A stretch of DNA of 64,000 nucleotides from Magnetospirillum sp. 64-120 (GTDB lineage Bacteria > Pseudomonadota > Alphaproteobacteria > Rhodospirillales > Magnetospirillaceae). Shown here piece after piece: positions 35,068 to 44,409 of this stretch. The DNA is taken from assembly GCA_001898825.1 (NCBI GenBank), contig MKVK01000014.1, positions 124,001 through 188,000 of the forward strand, read 5' to 3'. The first letter of the stretch is position 1, and every line of letters starts with the position of its first letter. Under the pieces are notes generated by a model, which saw only the letters and a program-made list of their open reading frames with translations, had not been told where the DNA came from and did no database searches. The position numbers were made by a program, and so were the translations under genes.

Positions 35068-35982
35068 TCAGGGGGGCGTCACCATGTCGCGGCTGTCGCC
35101 CATCAGGAAGGCGCGGTTGCGTTCCACCGCGTCCTTCAGGAACTGGCGTAGGGCCTTGATGCGGGCCAAGGCGTGGCGTTCCTCGGGGACGACCAGCCAG
35201 AACGAGCGCTTGAACAACACCTGATCGGTCAGCACCGGCACCAGATCGGCAAAAGGCGAGGCCAGGAAGCACGGCAGCACCGCCAGACCGGTTCCCGCCC
35301 GCGCCGCCCAGGCTTGCGCCACCACGTTGGTGGACCGATAGGTGACGTTTTCCGCCGGCACGATCTGTTCCAGATAGCGCAGTTCCTCGGAAAACACCAA
35401 GTCGTCCACATAGCCGATGAAGCGATGGCCCGTCAGTTCGGCGGTGCCGGTCAACGGCCCATGGCGGTCCAGATAGGCCGGGCTGGCGTAAAGGCGCAGA
35501 TGGTAGTCGCACAATTTGACCACCGCGCAATTGCCGCTGGCCGGGCGTTCGATGGTCACCGCCATGTCGGCTTCGCGCTTGGGCAGGTTGACGAAGCGGG
35601 ACAACGGCAGCAAATCCAGGGTGATATGGGGGTGCAACGCGCAGAAATGCGCCAGTTGCGGGGCCAGGAACTGGGTGCCGAAACCTTCGGTACAGGCCAG
35701 CCGAATCTGCCCCGACAGCGCCGCGTTGTGGCCGGTCAGCTTTTCCTGGGCCTGGTGCAGGGTGGATTCGACGCTTTCGGCGTATTCCACCAATTGCTGC
35801 CCCTGGGCGGTCAGCGTATACCCTTGATTGTCGCGGTCGAACAATTGGGTGCCCAGTTCCGCCTCGAACCGACGGATGCGCCGCGACACGGTGGAATAGT
35901 CGATGCCTAGGCGCTCGGCGGCGTCCATCAGCTTTTTGCCACGGGCCAATTCAAGGAAGATGCGCAGATTGTCCCAATCCAT
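35068..35982 (-). CDS. LysR-family transcriptional regulator
   Basis: The 304-residue regulator has a winged helix-turn-helix at LMDAAERLGIDYSTVSRRIRRFEAELGTQLF and a LysR substrate domain. The N-terminus [14 protein letters not shown] is typical of the group that controls its own or neighbouring metabolic genes. Its ATG at 35982 shares one base with the stop of the upstream YgiQ gene (TGATG). No metabolic target is adjacent, so the regulon and ligand are unknown. Larger frames extending to 36363 lie within ygiQ and are rejected. Confidence 0.88.
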   Translation of the reverse strand: MDWDNLRIFLELARGKKLMDAAERLGIDYSTVSRRIRRFEAELGTQLFDRDNQGYTLTAQGQQLVEYAESVESTLHQAQEKLTGHNAALSGQIRLACTEGFGTQFLAPQLAHFCALHPHITLDLLPLSRFVNLPKREADMAVTIERPASGNCAVVKLCDYHLRLYASPAYLDRHGPLTGTAELTGHRFIGYVDDLVFSEELRYLEQIVPAENVTYRSTNVVAQAWAARAGTGLAVLPCFLASPFADLVPVLTDQVLFKRSFWLVVPEERHALARIKALRQFLKDAVERNRAFLMGDSRDMVTPP

Positions 35983-37985
35983 CAGCGGTTCCGCTTGGGC
36001 TTGGGCTTCGGCGAGAACTCGGCCCGCGTGTGCTGGGTTCGAAAGCTGGTGCCGCCTTTCGTCGCCGGGCCGTTTCCGCCGGGGATCAACTGGTGCTGGC
36101 CCGGCCCGATCAGGTCGGCGCGGCCCATGCGCTTCAAGGCTTCGCGCAGGATCGGCCAGTTCTCGGGATCGTGATAGCGCAGGAACGCCTTGTGCAGGCG
36201 GCGCTGTTTCAAGCCCTTGGCGCTGACCACGTCCTCGGTCCCGGTATGCCGCACCGGGGCCAGCGGGTTCTTGCCCGAATGGTACATGGCGGTGGCCAAC
36301 GACATGGGCGACGGCAGGAAGGTCTGCACCTGATCGGCCTTGAAACCGTTGCGTTTCAGCCACAGCGCCAGATTCATCATGTCCTGGTCGCTGGTGCCGG
36401 GATGGGCGGCGATGAAATAGGGGATCAGGTAATATTTCTTGCCCGCCGCCTGCGCCGCCGCCTCGAACATCTGCTTGAAACGGTCATAGGCGCCCATGCC
36501 CGGCTTCATCATCTTCGAAAGCGGCCCGGTTTCGGTGTGTTCGGGGGCGATCTTCAGATAGCCGCCCACATGGTGGGTGACCAGTTCCTTGACGTATTCC
36601 GGGCTTTTCACCGCCAGGTCATAGCGCAGGCCGGAACCGATGTTGATCTTCTTCACGCCACGAATGGCCCTGGCCTTGCGGTACAGCTGGATCAAGGACG
36701 AATGGTCGGTGTCCAGGTTTTTGCAGATGTCGGGATAGACACAGGACAGGCGGCGACAAACGGCCTGGATGTCGTCGTCCTTGCAGGCCAGCCGGTACAT
36801 GTTGGCGGTGGGGCCGCCCAGATCGGAAATGGTGCCGGTGAAGCCCTTGGTCTTGTCGCGGATGGCTTCGATCTCGCGCAGGATCGACCGTTCGGACCGG
36901 CTTTGGATGACGCGGCCCTCGTGCTCGGTAATGGAACAGAACGAACAGCCGCCGAAACAGCCGCGCATGATGTTGACGGAAAAGCGGATCATCTCCCACG
37001 CCGGCAGCTTGCACTCGCCGTAACTGGGGTGCGGCGCCCGGGCATAGGGCAGATCGTAGACCGCGTCCATTTCCATCATGGTCAGCGGAATGGGCGGCGG
37101 GTTGATCCACACTTCCTTGTCGCCGTGGCGCTGCACCAAGGCATGGGCGTTGGAGGCGTTGCTTTCCAGATGCAGGGCACGCGACGCATGGGCGTAAAGC
37201 GGCGGGTCGGCGGCCACCGCTTCATAAGACGGCAGACGCACCGCCACCTGTTCACCCTTGGGGATGCGCGGCGTGTCGTCCATGTCCGACCAATCGGCGA
37301 CGATCCAGCCTTCCGGCACCGCGTCGCGGATGGTGGCGGTGCCGCGGATGTCCTTCATGGCCTTGACCGCCTCGCCCGCCGCGGCCCTGGCGGCGATCTC
37401 GACGATGGCGCGCTCGGCGTTGCCATAGACCAGGATGTCGGCCTTGGCGTCCAGCAGCAGGGATCGCCGCACCTTGTCGGACCAGTAATCGTAATGGGCG
37501 ATGCGGCGCAAGGATGCCTCGATGCCGCCCAGCACCACGGGCACGTCCTTGAACGCCTCGCGGCAGCGCTGGGCATAGACCAGGGCGGCGCGGTCGGGGC
37601 GCTTGCCCCCCTCGCCGCCCGGGGTATAGGCGTCGTCGGAACGGATGCGCCGGTCCGACGTATAGCGGTTGACCATGGAATCCATGTTGCCGGCGGTGAC
37701 GCCCCAGAACAGGCGCGGACGCCCCAGCACCTTGAACGGTTCGGCGGAATTCCAATCGGGCTGGGCGATAATGCCGACCCGCCAGCCCTGGGCTTCCAGC
37801 AGCCGGCCGATGATGGCGGCGCCGAAACTGGGATGGTCCACATAGGCGTCGCCGGACACGACGATGACGTCGCATTGGTCCCAGCCCAAAGCGTCCATCT
37901 CGGCACGCGACATGGGCAGGAAGGGAACGCAGCCGGCCTTGGCCGGGGTGGAAAGGGGCGTGGTGGTCTGGGGCATGGCGGTCAT
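35982..37985 (-). CDS. YgiQ-family radical SAM protein
   Basis: The 667-residue protein has an N-terminal UPF0313 domain ([21 protein letters not shown]) and a central radical SAM domain with [16 protein letters not shown], whose three cysteines in CxxxCxxC spacing bind the 4Fe-4S cluster that cleaves SAM. The C-terminal region is polar and basic. The family is widespread but its reaction is not established. It is likely co-transcribed with the following LysR gene. Confidence 0.92.
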   Translation of the reverse strand: MTAMPQTTTPLSTPAKAGCVPFLPMSRAEMDALGWDQCDVIVVSGDAYVDHPSFGAAIIGRLLEAQGWRVGIIAQPDWNSAEPFKVLGRPRLFWGVTAGNMDSMVNRYTSDRRIRSDDAYTPGGEGGKRPDRAALVYAQRCREAFKDVPVVLGGIEASLRRIAHYDYWSDKVRRSLLLDAKADILVYGNAERAIVEIAARAAAGEAVKAMKDIRGTATIRDAVPEGWIVADWSDMDDTPRIPKGEQVAVRLPSYEAVAADPPLYAHASRALHLESNASNAHALVQRHGDKEVWINPPPIPLTMMEMDAVYDLPYARAPHPSYGECKLPAWEMIRFSVNIMRGCFGGCSFCSITEHEGRVIQSRSERSILREIEAIRDKTKGFTGTISDLGGPTANMYRLACKDDDIQAVCRRLSCVYPDICKNLDTDHSSLIQLYRKARAIRGVKKINIGSGLRYDLAVKSPEYVKELVTHHVGGYLKIAPEHTETGPLSKMMKPGMGAYDRFKQMFEAAAQAAGKKYYLIPYFIAAHPGTSDQDMMNLALWLKRNGFKADQVQTFLPSPMSLATAMYHSGKNPLAPVRHTGTEDVVSAKGLKQRRLHKAFLRYHDPENWPILREALKRMGRADLIGPGQHQLIPGGNGPATKGGTSFRTQHTRAEFSPKPKPKRNR

Positions 37986-38037
37986 GGCCCCTTACATAAT
38001 CCCTGCCGCGCCCGCTGACGAGGGGGGAAAGGGAAAT

Positions 38038-39222
38038 TCAGCTTTCCTGGCCGGCCCACACCACCTGATTGCGGCCGTTTTCCTTGGCCTGATACATGGC
38101 CAGGTCGGCTTGCTTCAAAAGATCGGTGACTTGCCCGCCATCGCCTTCGGCGACACCGATGCTGACCGTCAGCCGCACGCAGAAACCGCTGTCCGACGTC
38201 ACCGTCTCGGCTTCGCAGGCGGCGCGGATGCGTTCGGCCACCTCCAACGCCTGGGCACGGTCGACCCCCGGCAGGATAATGGCGAATTCCTCGCCGCCCA
38301 TGCGGCCCAACAAGTCATCGCGACGCAAGGCGTCGCGCAGCAGACGGGCGAAAGCAACGATCACCCGGTCGCCAGTGGCATGGCCGAAACGGTCGTTGAT
38401 GGACTTGAAGCGGTCCAGGTCCAGCATCAACACCGAGATCCCCCCGGTGACGGCCTGCGCCTGTTCGAAAAACGAGCGACGGTTCAGCACGTCGGTCAGC
38501 GGATCGACCGAGGCCAGATGGCGCAGCGATCGTTCGGACCGGGTGAATTCCTGCAGTGGCAGCCCGTAAATCTGCGCCGACAAACAGAACAAGGCGATCA
38601 TCAGCGTGTAGGACAGCCACACCGCCACGGTCGGCTGCGCCTGGGTCGGGGCCAGGTTGTGCAACATCACCCAGGCGACCGCAGCACGCCCGAACAAGGT
38701 GGCGGCCAACAGCACGTTGGACACCAAGGTCAGGCGCATGCTGGGTTCGCCCAGCGGCAGGTTGCGGGCGACGAAAACCGCGATGAACAGATAATAAAGA
38801 CCGTTGATGGCCGAGGCCACCACCACCACGAACAGGTTATCCTGCATGTGGATGAACGCCACCACCGCCAGCAGCACCAGCCCCGGCGCCCCCCACCACC
38901 AAGCGCGGATCGGCCTGGGCACCCCATGGCACTGCATCAAGGTCGCCAGCAGAAACACCGGATAGGCCAGGATCATCAGGTTGGCGACCACCACGGTGAT
39001 CAGGTTCATACCCACATAGGGGCGCAGGAAATAGCCGACGAACCCCAAGGCGAAGGTCACGCACCCCCAGGCCAGCAAGGCGAAGGCCGGCCGACGCTTG
39101 ATTCTATACAACTGATACAAGAAATACCCTTGGGTGGCGAAGACGAAGATGGTCATCACCAAGATCGTGCGCAAGTCTGGAACAAATTGCAGAGCCAACA
39201 TACCTGCCACCCCAAAAGTCAT
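38038..39222 (-). CDS. Membrane-bound diguanylate cyclase
   Basis: The 394-residue protein has six or seven hydrophobic spans in residues 1-215 and a GGDEF domain at about 230-394. The active site is GGEEF, and the inhibitory I-site RxxD is intact as RRDD nine residues before it. DPLTDVLNRR and LDRFKSINDRFGHATGD are canonical. It should make c-di-GMP from GTP with product feedback, under control of an unknown signal read by the membrane domain. It is divergent from a TetR gene. Confidence 0.93.
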   Translation of the reverse strand: MTFGVAGMLALQFVPDLRTILVMTIFVFATQGYFLYQLYRIKRRPAFALLAWGCVTFALGFVGYFLRPYVGMNLITVVVANLMILAYPVFLLATLMQCHGVPRPIRAWWWGAPGLVLLAVVAFIHMQDNLFVVVVASAINGLYYLFIAVFVARNLPLGEPSMRLTLVSNVLLAATLFGRAAVAWVMLHNLAPTQAQPTVAVWLSYTLMIALFCLSAQIYGLPLQEFTRSERSLRHLASVDPLTDVLNRRSFFEQAQAVTGGISVLMLDLDRFKSINDRFGHATGDRVIVAFARLLRDALRRDDLLGRMGGEEFAIILPGVDRAQALEVAERIRAACEAETVTSDSGFCVRLTVSIGVAEGDGGQVTDLLKQADLAMYQAKENGRNQVVWAGQES

Positions 39223-39364
39223 AGCACCCTAGTCCCACGCTTTTTACGGGTCAACCACGTCTTTGCGGCGCGCTATGATACGCACACCCCCACGAAGCCC
39301 CTTGCACAAGTACGGCCAAGGGCGGATATACGAGGGCTTGTTCGTTTCTTTGGAAATCCCCCTT

Positions 39365-39994
39365 ATGGCACGTACCGTCGGGTCGCACGGCCCCAAGACC
39401 ATGGAAGCCATCCGCAAGGCCGGCCTGAAGCTGATCCATGAACATGGATACGAGGCGATGACGCTTCGCCAACTGGCCGCCGAAGTGGGCGTGCAGGTGG
39501 GGTCGCTTTACAACCACATCAGCACCAAGCAAGACCTGCTTTACGATCTGATCAAGACCCACATGGACGACCTGTTCGCCGAACTGGGCAAGGCCGAGGC
39601 CAAAGTGGCGGATCAGGGACCGGTGGAGCGGTTGAAGGCCTTCATCGTCTTCCACGTCACCTACCACATCCTCAGGAAGCGCGAAGTGTTCATCGGCGCC
39701 TCGGAACTGCGCAGCCTGGACCCCAATCATTACGAGGACATCGTCGGCCTGCGCCGCCAGTACGAAAAGCATCTGATGGCCATCTTGCAGGAAGGCCGCG
39801 ATCAGGGTCTGTTCCAAATCCCCGACATCGCCGTGGCGGCCTATGGCATCCTGGCCATGCTGACCGGGGTGTGCACCTGGTTCCGCCCCTCGGGCCGTCT
39901 CTCGCGTGAGGATGTGGCCCAGGTCTATTGCGACATGGTGCTGCGGGGCCTGGTTCCCGACAACCAGTTGGCCACAAACTTTCGGTTGCGTTAA
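39365..39994 (+). CDS. TetR-family transcriptional regulator
   Basis: The 209-residue regulator has a TetR helix-turn-helix (MTLRQLAAEVGVQVGSLYNHISTKQDLL) and an all-helical ligand domain with FIGASELRSLDP and WFRPSGRLS, resembling regulators of acyl-CoA metabolism. I chose the ATG at 39365 (MARTVGSHGPKT) with GGAAA upstream; a longer frame to 39263 is unlikely. The leucine operon 5 kb downstream has a TetR-style palindrome in its promoter, making it a possible target, but that link is inference. Confidence 0.85.
   Translation: MARTVGSHGPKTMEAIRKAGLKLIHEHGYEAMTLRQLAAEVGVQVGSLYNHISTKQDLLYDLIKTHMDDLFAELGKAEAKVADQGPVERLKAFIVFHVTYHILRKREVFIGASELRSLDPNHYEDIVGLRRQYEKHLMAILQEGRDQGLFQIPDIAVAAYGILAMLTGVCTWFRPSGRLSREDVAQVYCDMVLRGLVPDNQLATNFRLR
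39974..39990 (+). repeat. Direct repeat, left copy
   Basis: ACAAACTTTCGGTTGCG forms the last codons of the TetR gene. It recurs with one mismatch at 41104-41120, beyond the methyltransferase gene. Confidence 0.55.
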
Positions 39995-40074
39995 GCCGTG
40001 GACATAATAGTTTGAAAGGCAAGAAATCCTGCTAGGATCGCCCCGCACACAAAGTTAAGCCCTGGGGGGTACCC

Positions 40075-41049
40075 GTGACAGAATTGTCACTCGATACGTG
40101 GTTGAACGACCTGCCGCTGTTGGATTTCTATCGCGAGATTTCGCCGCCAAGGCGCTACGACACCGATGAAGGCGCGTACGACGCGCAGTACGGCATCGAC
40201 GAAACCATGGTGCGCGAAGGGTTGGGCGCGGTCAATTTGTTGCGCCACCATGGCTACGACTTTCGCGGCACCGCCCTGGAAATCGGTTGCGGGACCGGAC
40301 GGTTGTCGCTGGGGCTGGCGCGCTCGTCCGCCTTCGAGCATCTGCTGCTCACCGATTGCTCGCCAAGTTTCCTGAAGATCACCGCCAGGAAAATCGGCAG
40401 GGTCGATGCCGGCCGTGTCGATTACGCGACCTTGATGGGCGAGGATCTGGGACGTTTTCCGCCGGGGTCGCTGTCGGCGGTCCTGTTGAATGCGGCGCTC
40501 CATCATGTGGTCGACGTCGACAAGTTCCTGGCCGACATCTCCCGTGCCCTGGCTCCCGGCGGCTTCATCGTCTTCCTGGAACCCTGTACCGGCATGTTGA
40601 CCATGGGAATGTTGGCGCATGTGGCGGTGCAGACCCATAACGGCGCCATGAGCCCGGAACAGTGCGCCCGGTTCCAGGCCATGGCCGACTGCATGACGTT
40701 CTATCATCGCCGCGACATCGACAAGGCCAACAGCGAAGACAAGCATCTTTTCAACCCACACGAGATGATTGTCTGGTCACGTCGCCATGATATCGAAATG
40801 GACTTTTACCCAAATGCCCATTTCGCCGCATTTCACAATGGCATGATCCCAAAAGATAGGGTTTTTAATTTTACCCTGTACTTTAGAAATCACCTTAAAT
40901 ACTGCATGAACTTCGACGACGAACTGCTGGCGCTTTACGATACCCACGTGGCGCCGTTCGCCGCCTATATGGACGTTGCCGCCCAGGGCGGCGGCGGGCC
41001 GTTCATGGAGGGGGTGTTCATCGGTCGCAAGGCGGGCAGCCCCGCCTAG
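40075..41049 (+). CDS. Class I SAM-dependent methyltransferase
   Basis: The 324-residue protein has a Rossmann SAM-binding core: motif I LEIGCGTGRLSLGL (near residues 68-80), LLTDCSPSFLK, and post-motif SLSAVLLNAALHHVVDVDKFL followed by LAPGGFIVFLEP. This is the UbiE/Methyltransf_11 style, used on small molecules. The C-terminal third has no recognised domain and is locally AT-richer. The start is GTG at 40075 with a G-rich ribosome site. The gene is bracketed by a 17-base direct repeat. Substrate unknown. Confidence 0.82.
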   Translation: MTELSLDTWLNDLPLLDFYREISPPRRYDTDEGAYDAQYGIDETMVREGLGAVNLLRHHGYDFRGTALEIGCGTGRLSLGLARSSAFEHLLLTDCSPSFLKITARKIGRVDAGRVDYATLMGEDLGRFPPGSLSAVLLNAALHHVVDVDKFLADISRALAPGGFIVFLEPCTGMLTMGMLAHVAVQTHNGAMSPEQCARFQAMADCMTFYHRRDIDKANSEDKHLFNPHEMIVWSRRHDIEMDFYPNAHFAAFHNGMIPKDRVFNFTLYFRNHLKYCMNFDDELLALYDTHVAPFAAYMDVAAQGGGGPFMEGVFIGRKAGSPA

Positions 41050-41103
41050 ATTTTGCTTCCCCAAACCATCCGGGAGCGGTTCAACACGGGTCTCTGGCAG
41101 GCA

Positions 41104-41120
41104 ACAAACTTCCGGTTGCG
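41104..41120 (+). repeat. Direct repeat, right copy
   Basis: ACAAACTTCCGGTTGCG matches the end of the TetR gene at 39974-39990 in 16 of 17 bases. Read in frame it would also encode the same ATNFRLR residues, suggesting a duplicated remnant. Confidence 0.5.
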
Positions 41121-41201
41121 ACAGGACCTTCAATACGGTTTTCACTTTACATACTTTCGATTCAGTCCATTCTTCCTAATAACCTTAATTGGGAAATGGA
41201 T

Positions 41202-43292
41202 ATGGATCGCATCCGGGTCCGCCTGCGCGTTGGCATCACCGTCATTTTCCTGCTGATCGTGGTGCCGCTTTCCGTGGCGATGATCGGCTTCATCTACAGC
41301 CGCAACGCCCATCTGGCCCGGCAAACCGCCGAACAATCCATGGAACTGTCGGCCCGGCTGGTCAATTCCAAGGTCGGCGCCGTGCTGGACGGCATGGCCC
41401 AGGCGGTGGACATGGCGGTGGCCTTCGGCAAAAGCCAGCAAGGCCAACTGCGCCAGCCCGAATTGCTGCGCCCGATGATGGAACAACTGCAGCAATTGCC
41501 CGGGGTGCAAAGCCTTTATTACGGCCTGCACGAAGACGGCGCCTTTTTCCAGATCCTGCGCCCCACCAAGGTCGATCCCTTCATCAGCCCCATGGGCGGC
41601 ACCCCACCCGATGGCGCCAAATGGGTCATGCGCACGGTGGAAGGCGCCTCGGGGCAATGGCGAGAAACCATTTTGTACCTGGCCAAGTGGGGCAAGGTGG
41701 TGGGCATCGAACGGGCGCCGACCCGTTATGACCCGCGGGAACGGCCCTGGTATCGGGGCACGCTGCGCCAAGACGGCATCGCCCTGTCCGACGTCTATCA
41801 GTTTTCCAGCACCCAGCAGGCCGGCCTGACCGTGTCGCGGCGGCTGACCACCTCGGATGGCGCCCGGCTGGCGGTGTTCGCCGCCGACATGACGTTGTCG
41901 GCGTTGTCGGCTTTCCTGCAAGAGCAAAAGGTGGGCACGTCGGGAAAGGTGTTCATCCTGGATGCCCAGGGGCGGTTGATCGGACACCCCGACATCGAGT
42001 CCATCCTGACCCGGACCGCCCAAGGCGACGTGCTGGTTCCCGACGGTGCCGCCGCCAAGGACCCGGTGATCGCCGCCGCCGTGAACCAATGGCGCATCCA
42101 GAAAACCAACCTGATGAGCTTTCAGCCGCAAGGCATGGATTCGACCTGGATCGCCCGCTTCACCCCCTTCGCCAACCGTTTCGGGTCGACTTGGACCATC
42201 GGCGTGGTGGTGGACGAAGACGACTTCACCGGTCCGGTCAAGGAAGCCAGCAAGCTGATCCTGCTGGCCGGGGCCGCCTTCCTGCTGCTGGCCGGTCTGG
42301 CCATCTTGTGGACGGCCCGCATGCTGGTGCGTCCCATCCACGCGCTGATCGGCGAAACCGAACGCATCCGTCGCTTCGAGCTGGACAAACCGGTCAAGGT
42401 CATCTCGCCGGTTCTGGAAATCGATTCACTGGCCAGCGCCATCTCGTCCATGAAAGCCGGTCTGGCCAGTTTCGGCACCTATGTGCCGAAAAGTCTGGTC
42501 CACTCCATCATCCAATCGGGGATCGGCACCACGGTGGGCGGCGAACGTCGGCCGTTGACGGTGATGTTCACCGATCTGCAGGGCTTCACCGCCGCCACCG
42601 AATCCATGGCGCCGGAACAGGTGCTGCATTGGCTGTCGGATTACTTCAACTTGATGTCCAGTGCCATCCACGCCCATCACGGCACCATCGACAAATATAT
42701 CGGCGACGCGGTGATGGCGCTGTGGAACGCGCCCTTGGACGATGACGACCATGTGGCCAACGCGTGTCGCGCCATGCTGGCCTGCCGCGACGCCGCACTT
42801 CTGGCCGCCAAGGACGGCGTCGGCCTGAAAACGCGCATGGGCCTGCATACCGGCACCGCCGTGGTGGGCAACGTGGGCGCCAGCGACCGCATGCAATACA
42901 CCGCCCTGGGCGCCATGGTGAACCTGGCGTCACGGGTGGAAAGCCTGAACAAGCAGTTGGGCACCCAGCTTCTGGTCACCGGCGACGTCGCCCGGGCGGT
43001 AACCGGGCGTTTCACCCTGCGTCCCATGGGGCGGGTGCTGGTGGTGGGCACCAGCCTGCCCATGGATGTCCATGAATTGCTGGGCGAGGGCTTGGCGCAA
43101 ACGGCGGATGTGGTTCTGTGGTCCCAGGCCGTCGACGCGGTGACGGATGGCCGCTGGCAAGACGCCCAACACGCCTTCCAGGACTACGCCGCCCGCAATC
43201 CCGACGACAAGGCGGCCGCTCTTTACCTGCACAACCTGACCGCCGACCGGGCCGGAAGCTGGGACGGTGTGTTGCGTTTCGACAAGAAATAG
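41202..43292 (+). CDS. Class III adenylate/guanylate cyclase with Cache sensor and HAMP
   Basis: The 696-residue membrane receptor has span 1 (about 10-32), a periplasmic double-Cache-like domain (about 40-340, with RPTKVDPFISP and RERPWYRG), span 2 (about 350-372), HAMP and a class III cyclase domain (about 445-620). The catalytic Asp residues are in VMFTDLQGFTA and YIGDAVMALW, and MQYTALGAMVNLASR is the base/transition-state region. Lys in IDKYIGD favours ATP, so cAMP is the likely product. A short helical tail follows. The start at 41202 is preferred because GGGA lies seven bases upstream; 41196 is the alternative. A TRAP-type binding-protein gene follows after 12 bases. Confidence 0.9.
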   Translation: MDRIRVRLRVGITVIFLLIVVPLSVAMIGFIYSRNAHLARQTAEQSMELSARLVNSKVGAVLDGMAQAVDMAVAFGKSQQGQLRQPELLRPMMEQLQQLPGVQSLYYGLHEDGAFFQILRPTKVDPFISPMGGTPPDGAKWVMRTVEGASGQWRETILYLAKWGKVVGIERAPTRYDPRERPWYRGTLRQDGIALSDVYQFSSTQQAGLTVSRRLTTSDGARLAVFAADMTLSALSAFLQEQKVGTSGKVFILDAQGRLIGHPDIESILTRTAQGDVLVPDGAAAKDPVIAAAVNQWRIQKTNLMSFQPQGMDSTWIARFTPFANRFGSTWTIGVVVDEDDFTGPVKEASKLILLAGAAFLLLAGLAILWTARMLVRPIHALIGETERIRRFELDKPVKVISPVLEIDSLASAISSMKAGLASFGTYVPKSLVHSIIQSGIGTTVGGERRPLTVMFTDLQGFTAATESMAPEQVLHWLSDYFNLMSSAIHAHHGTIDKYIGDAVMALWNAPLDDDDHVANACRAMLACRDAALLAAKDGVGLKTRMGLHTGTAVVGNVGASDRMQYTALGAMVNLASRVESLNKQLGTQLLVTGDVARAVTGRFTLRPMGRVLVVGTSLPMDVHELLGEGLAQTADVVLWSQAVDAVTDGRWQDAQHAFQDYAARNPDDKAAALYLHNLTADRAGSWDGVLRFDKK

Positions 43293-43304
43293 GCGGATCG
43301 GCTG

Positions 43305-44315
43305 ATGACCAGAATGCTTGCGATCCTTGGTCTGCTGCTGTTGGCCGCCCAGCCGGCCTGGGCCCAAAAGACCCAGATCTTCCTGGCCCACGCCCAACCG
43401 CAAGATCCGACCAGCGACACGGTTGCGGCGGTGGCCGAGGAATTCCGTCGCATCCTGAACAGTGAAAGCGACGGCCGCCTTGAGGTGGAAATCTTCCCCG
43501 ACGGCATCCTGGGCGGCAACCGTGACATGACCGCCTTGGCGGAAAAGGGCGTCATTCAATCGGCCCTGGTCACCGTGGGCGGCGTCACCGCGCTGTATCC
43601 GCCACTGATGGTCACCCAGTTGCCCTTCGCCTTCGACACCATCGCCGACGCCCACGCCACCCTGGATGGGCCGTTCGGTGCCGCCATGGCCGAGGACTTC
43701 AAGGCGCGCACCAAGCTGACCCTGCTGGGCTTCGCCGATCCCGGCGGTTTCCATGTCTTGACCAACCTGGATCGCCAGGTCGAAACCCCCGACGACATGT
43801 GGGGCATGCGGCTGCGGGCCATTCCCGGCTTCACCCCGTTGAACGCCATGATCGAAGCGGTGATGGCGCGGCCCGTCGATGTTTCGTCGCGTGACGTTCT
43901 GGCCATGCTGTCCACCGGGGCCTTGGATGGCCAGTTCAGCCCGCCGGCGGTCATCATGGCCAGCGGCTTCGACAACGTCCAAAAGAACGCCACCGTGCTG
44001 AACGTGCTGTATTCGCCCTATGTCTGGGTGTTCAACAGTGCCCGCCTGACCGCCCTGCCCGCCGATGACCAGGCCTTGGTGCAGCGTGCCGCCCAGCGCG
44101 CCCTGGAGGCCGGACGACAGATGGCCAACCGCATGGACGGGTCGGAACAAGGGTTGCTGGGCCTGACCAAGCGCATGAAGGTGATCACCCTGAACCCGTC
44201 CTCGCGCAAGCTTTTCCGCGAGGTCATGCAGCCCCCGGTGCAAGACGCCATCACCCAGGCCCTGGGCAACGACCGGCCGTGGATGGACCGCTTCTTGTCG
44301 TCCCTGCCCCATTAA
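43305..44315 (+). CDS. TRAP-type periplasmic solute-binding protein (DctP family), orphan
   Basis: The 336-residue protein has a signal peptide (residues 1-20, AWA then Q) and the DctP fold: LAHAQPQDPTSDTVAAVAEEF, LEVEIFPDGILGGNRDM and an organic-acid site Arg in WGMRLRAIPG. Normally it would feed DctQM permeases, but neither gene is present nearby. It follows the Cache-domain cyclase by 12 bases on the same strand, so it may deliver a ligand to that receptor instead of a transporter. This role is inference; the ligand is likely a small carboxylate. Confidence 0.85.
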   Translation: MTRMLAILGLLLLAAQPAWAQKTQIFLAHAQPQDPTSDTVAAVAEEFRRILNSESDGRLEVEIFPDGILGGNRDMTALAEKGVIQSALVTVGGVTALYPPLMVTQLPFAFDTIADAHATLDGPFGAAMAEDFKARTKLTLLGFADPGGFHVLTNLDRQVETPDDMWGMRLRAIPGFTPLNAMIEAVMARPVDVSSRDVLAMLSTGALDGQFSPPAVIMASGFDNVQKNATVLNVLYSPYVWVFNSARLTALPADDQALVQRAAQRALEAGRQMANRMDGSEQGLLGLTKRMKVITLNPSSRKLFREVMQPPVQDAITQALGNDRPWMDRFLSSLPH

Positions 44316-44349
44316 TTCGTGCCATGCTGGTCGGTGACGCAAAAGCCAC

Positions 44350-44377
44350 TTGCACCGCGATTAAAAAAACGTATGTT
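44350..44377 (+). promoter_or_regulatory. Promoter of the leucine-degradation operon
   Basis: TTGCAC (44350-44355) and TATGTT (44372-44377) have a 16-base spacer. The -10 lies inside a palindrome (44365-44384). Confidence 0.5.
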
Positions 44378-44384
44378 CGTTTTT
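44365..44384. promoter_or_regulatory. Operator-like palindrome over the ivd promoter
   Basis: AAAAACG-TATGTT-CGTTTTT is a perfect dyad overlapping the -10 region, as expected for a repressor site of TetR or MerR type controlling acyl-CoA genes. Confidence 0.6.
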
Positions 44385-44409
44385 AGACAAAGACCAACGG
44401 GAGCCGTCC

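Noticed and set aside
41053-41256. Short open frame between the methyltransferase and the cyclase
   Set aside because: It overlaps the cyclase start, has no ribosome site, and is better explained as a remnant around the direct repeat.
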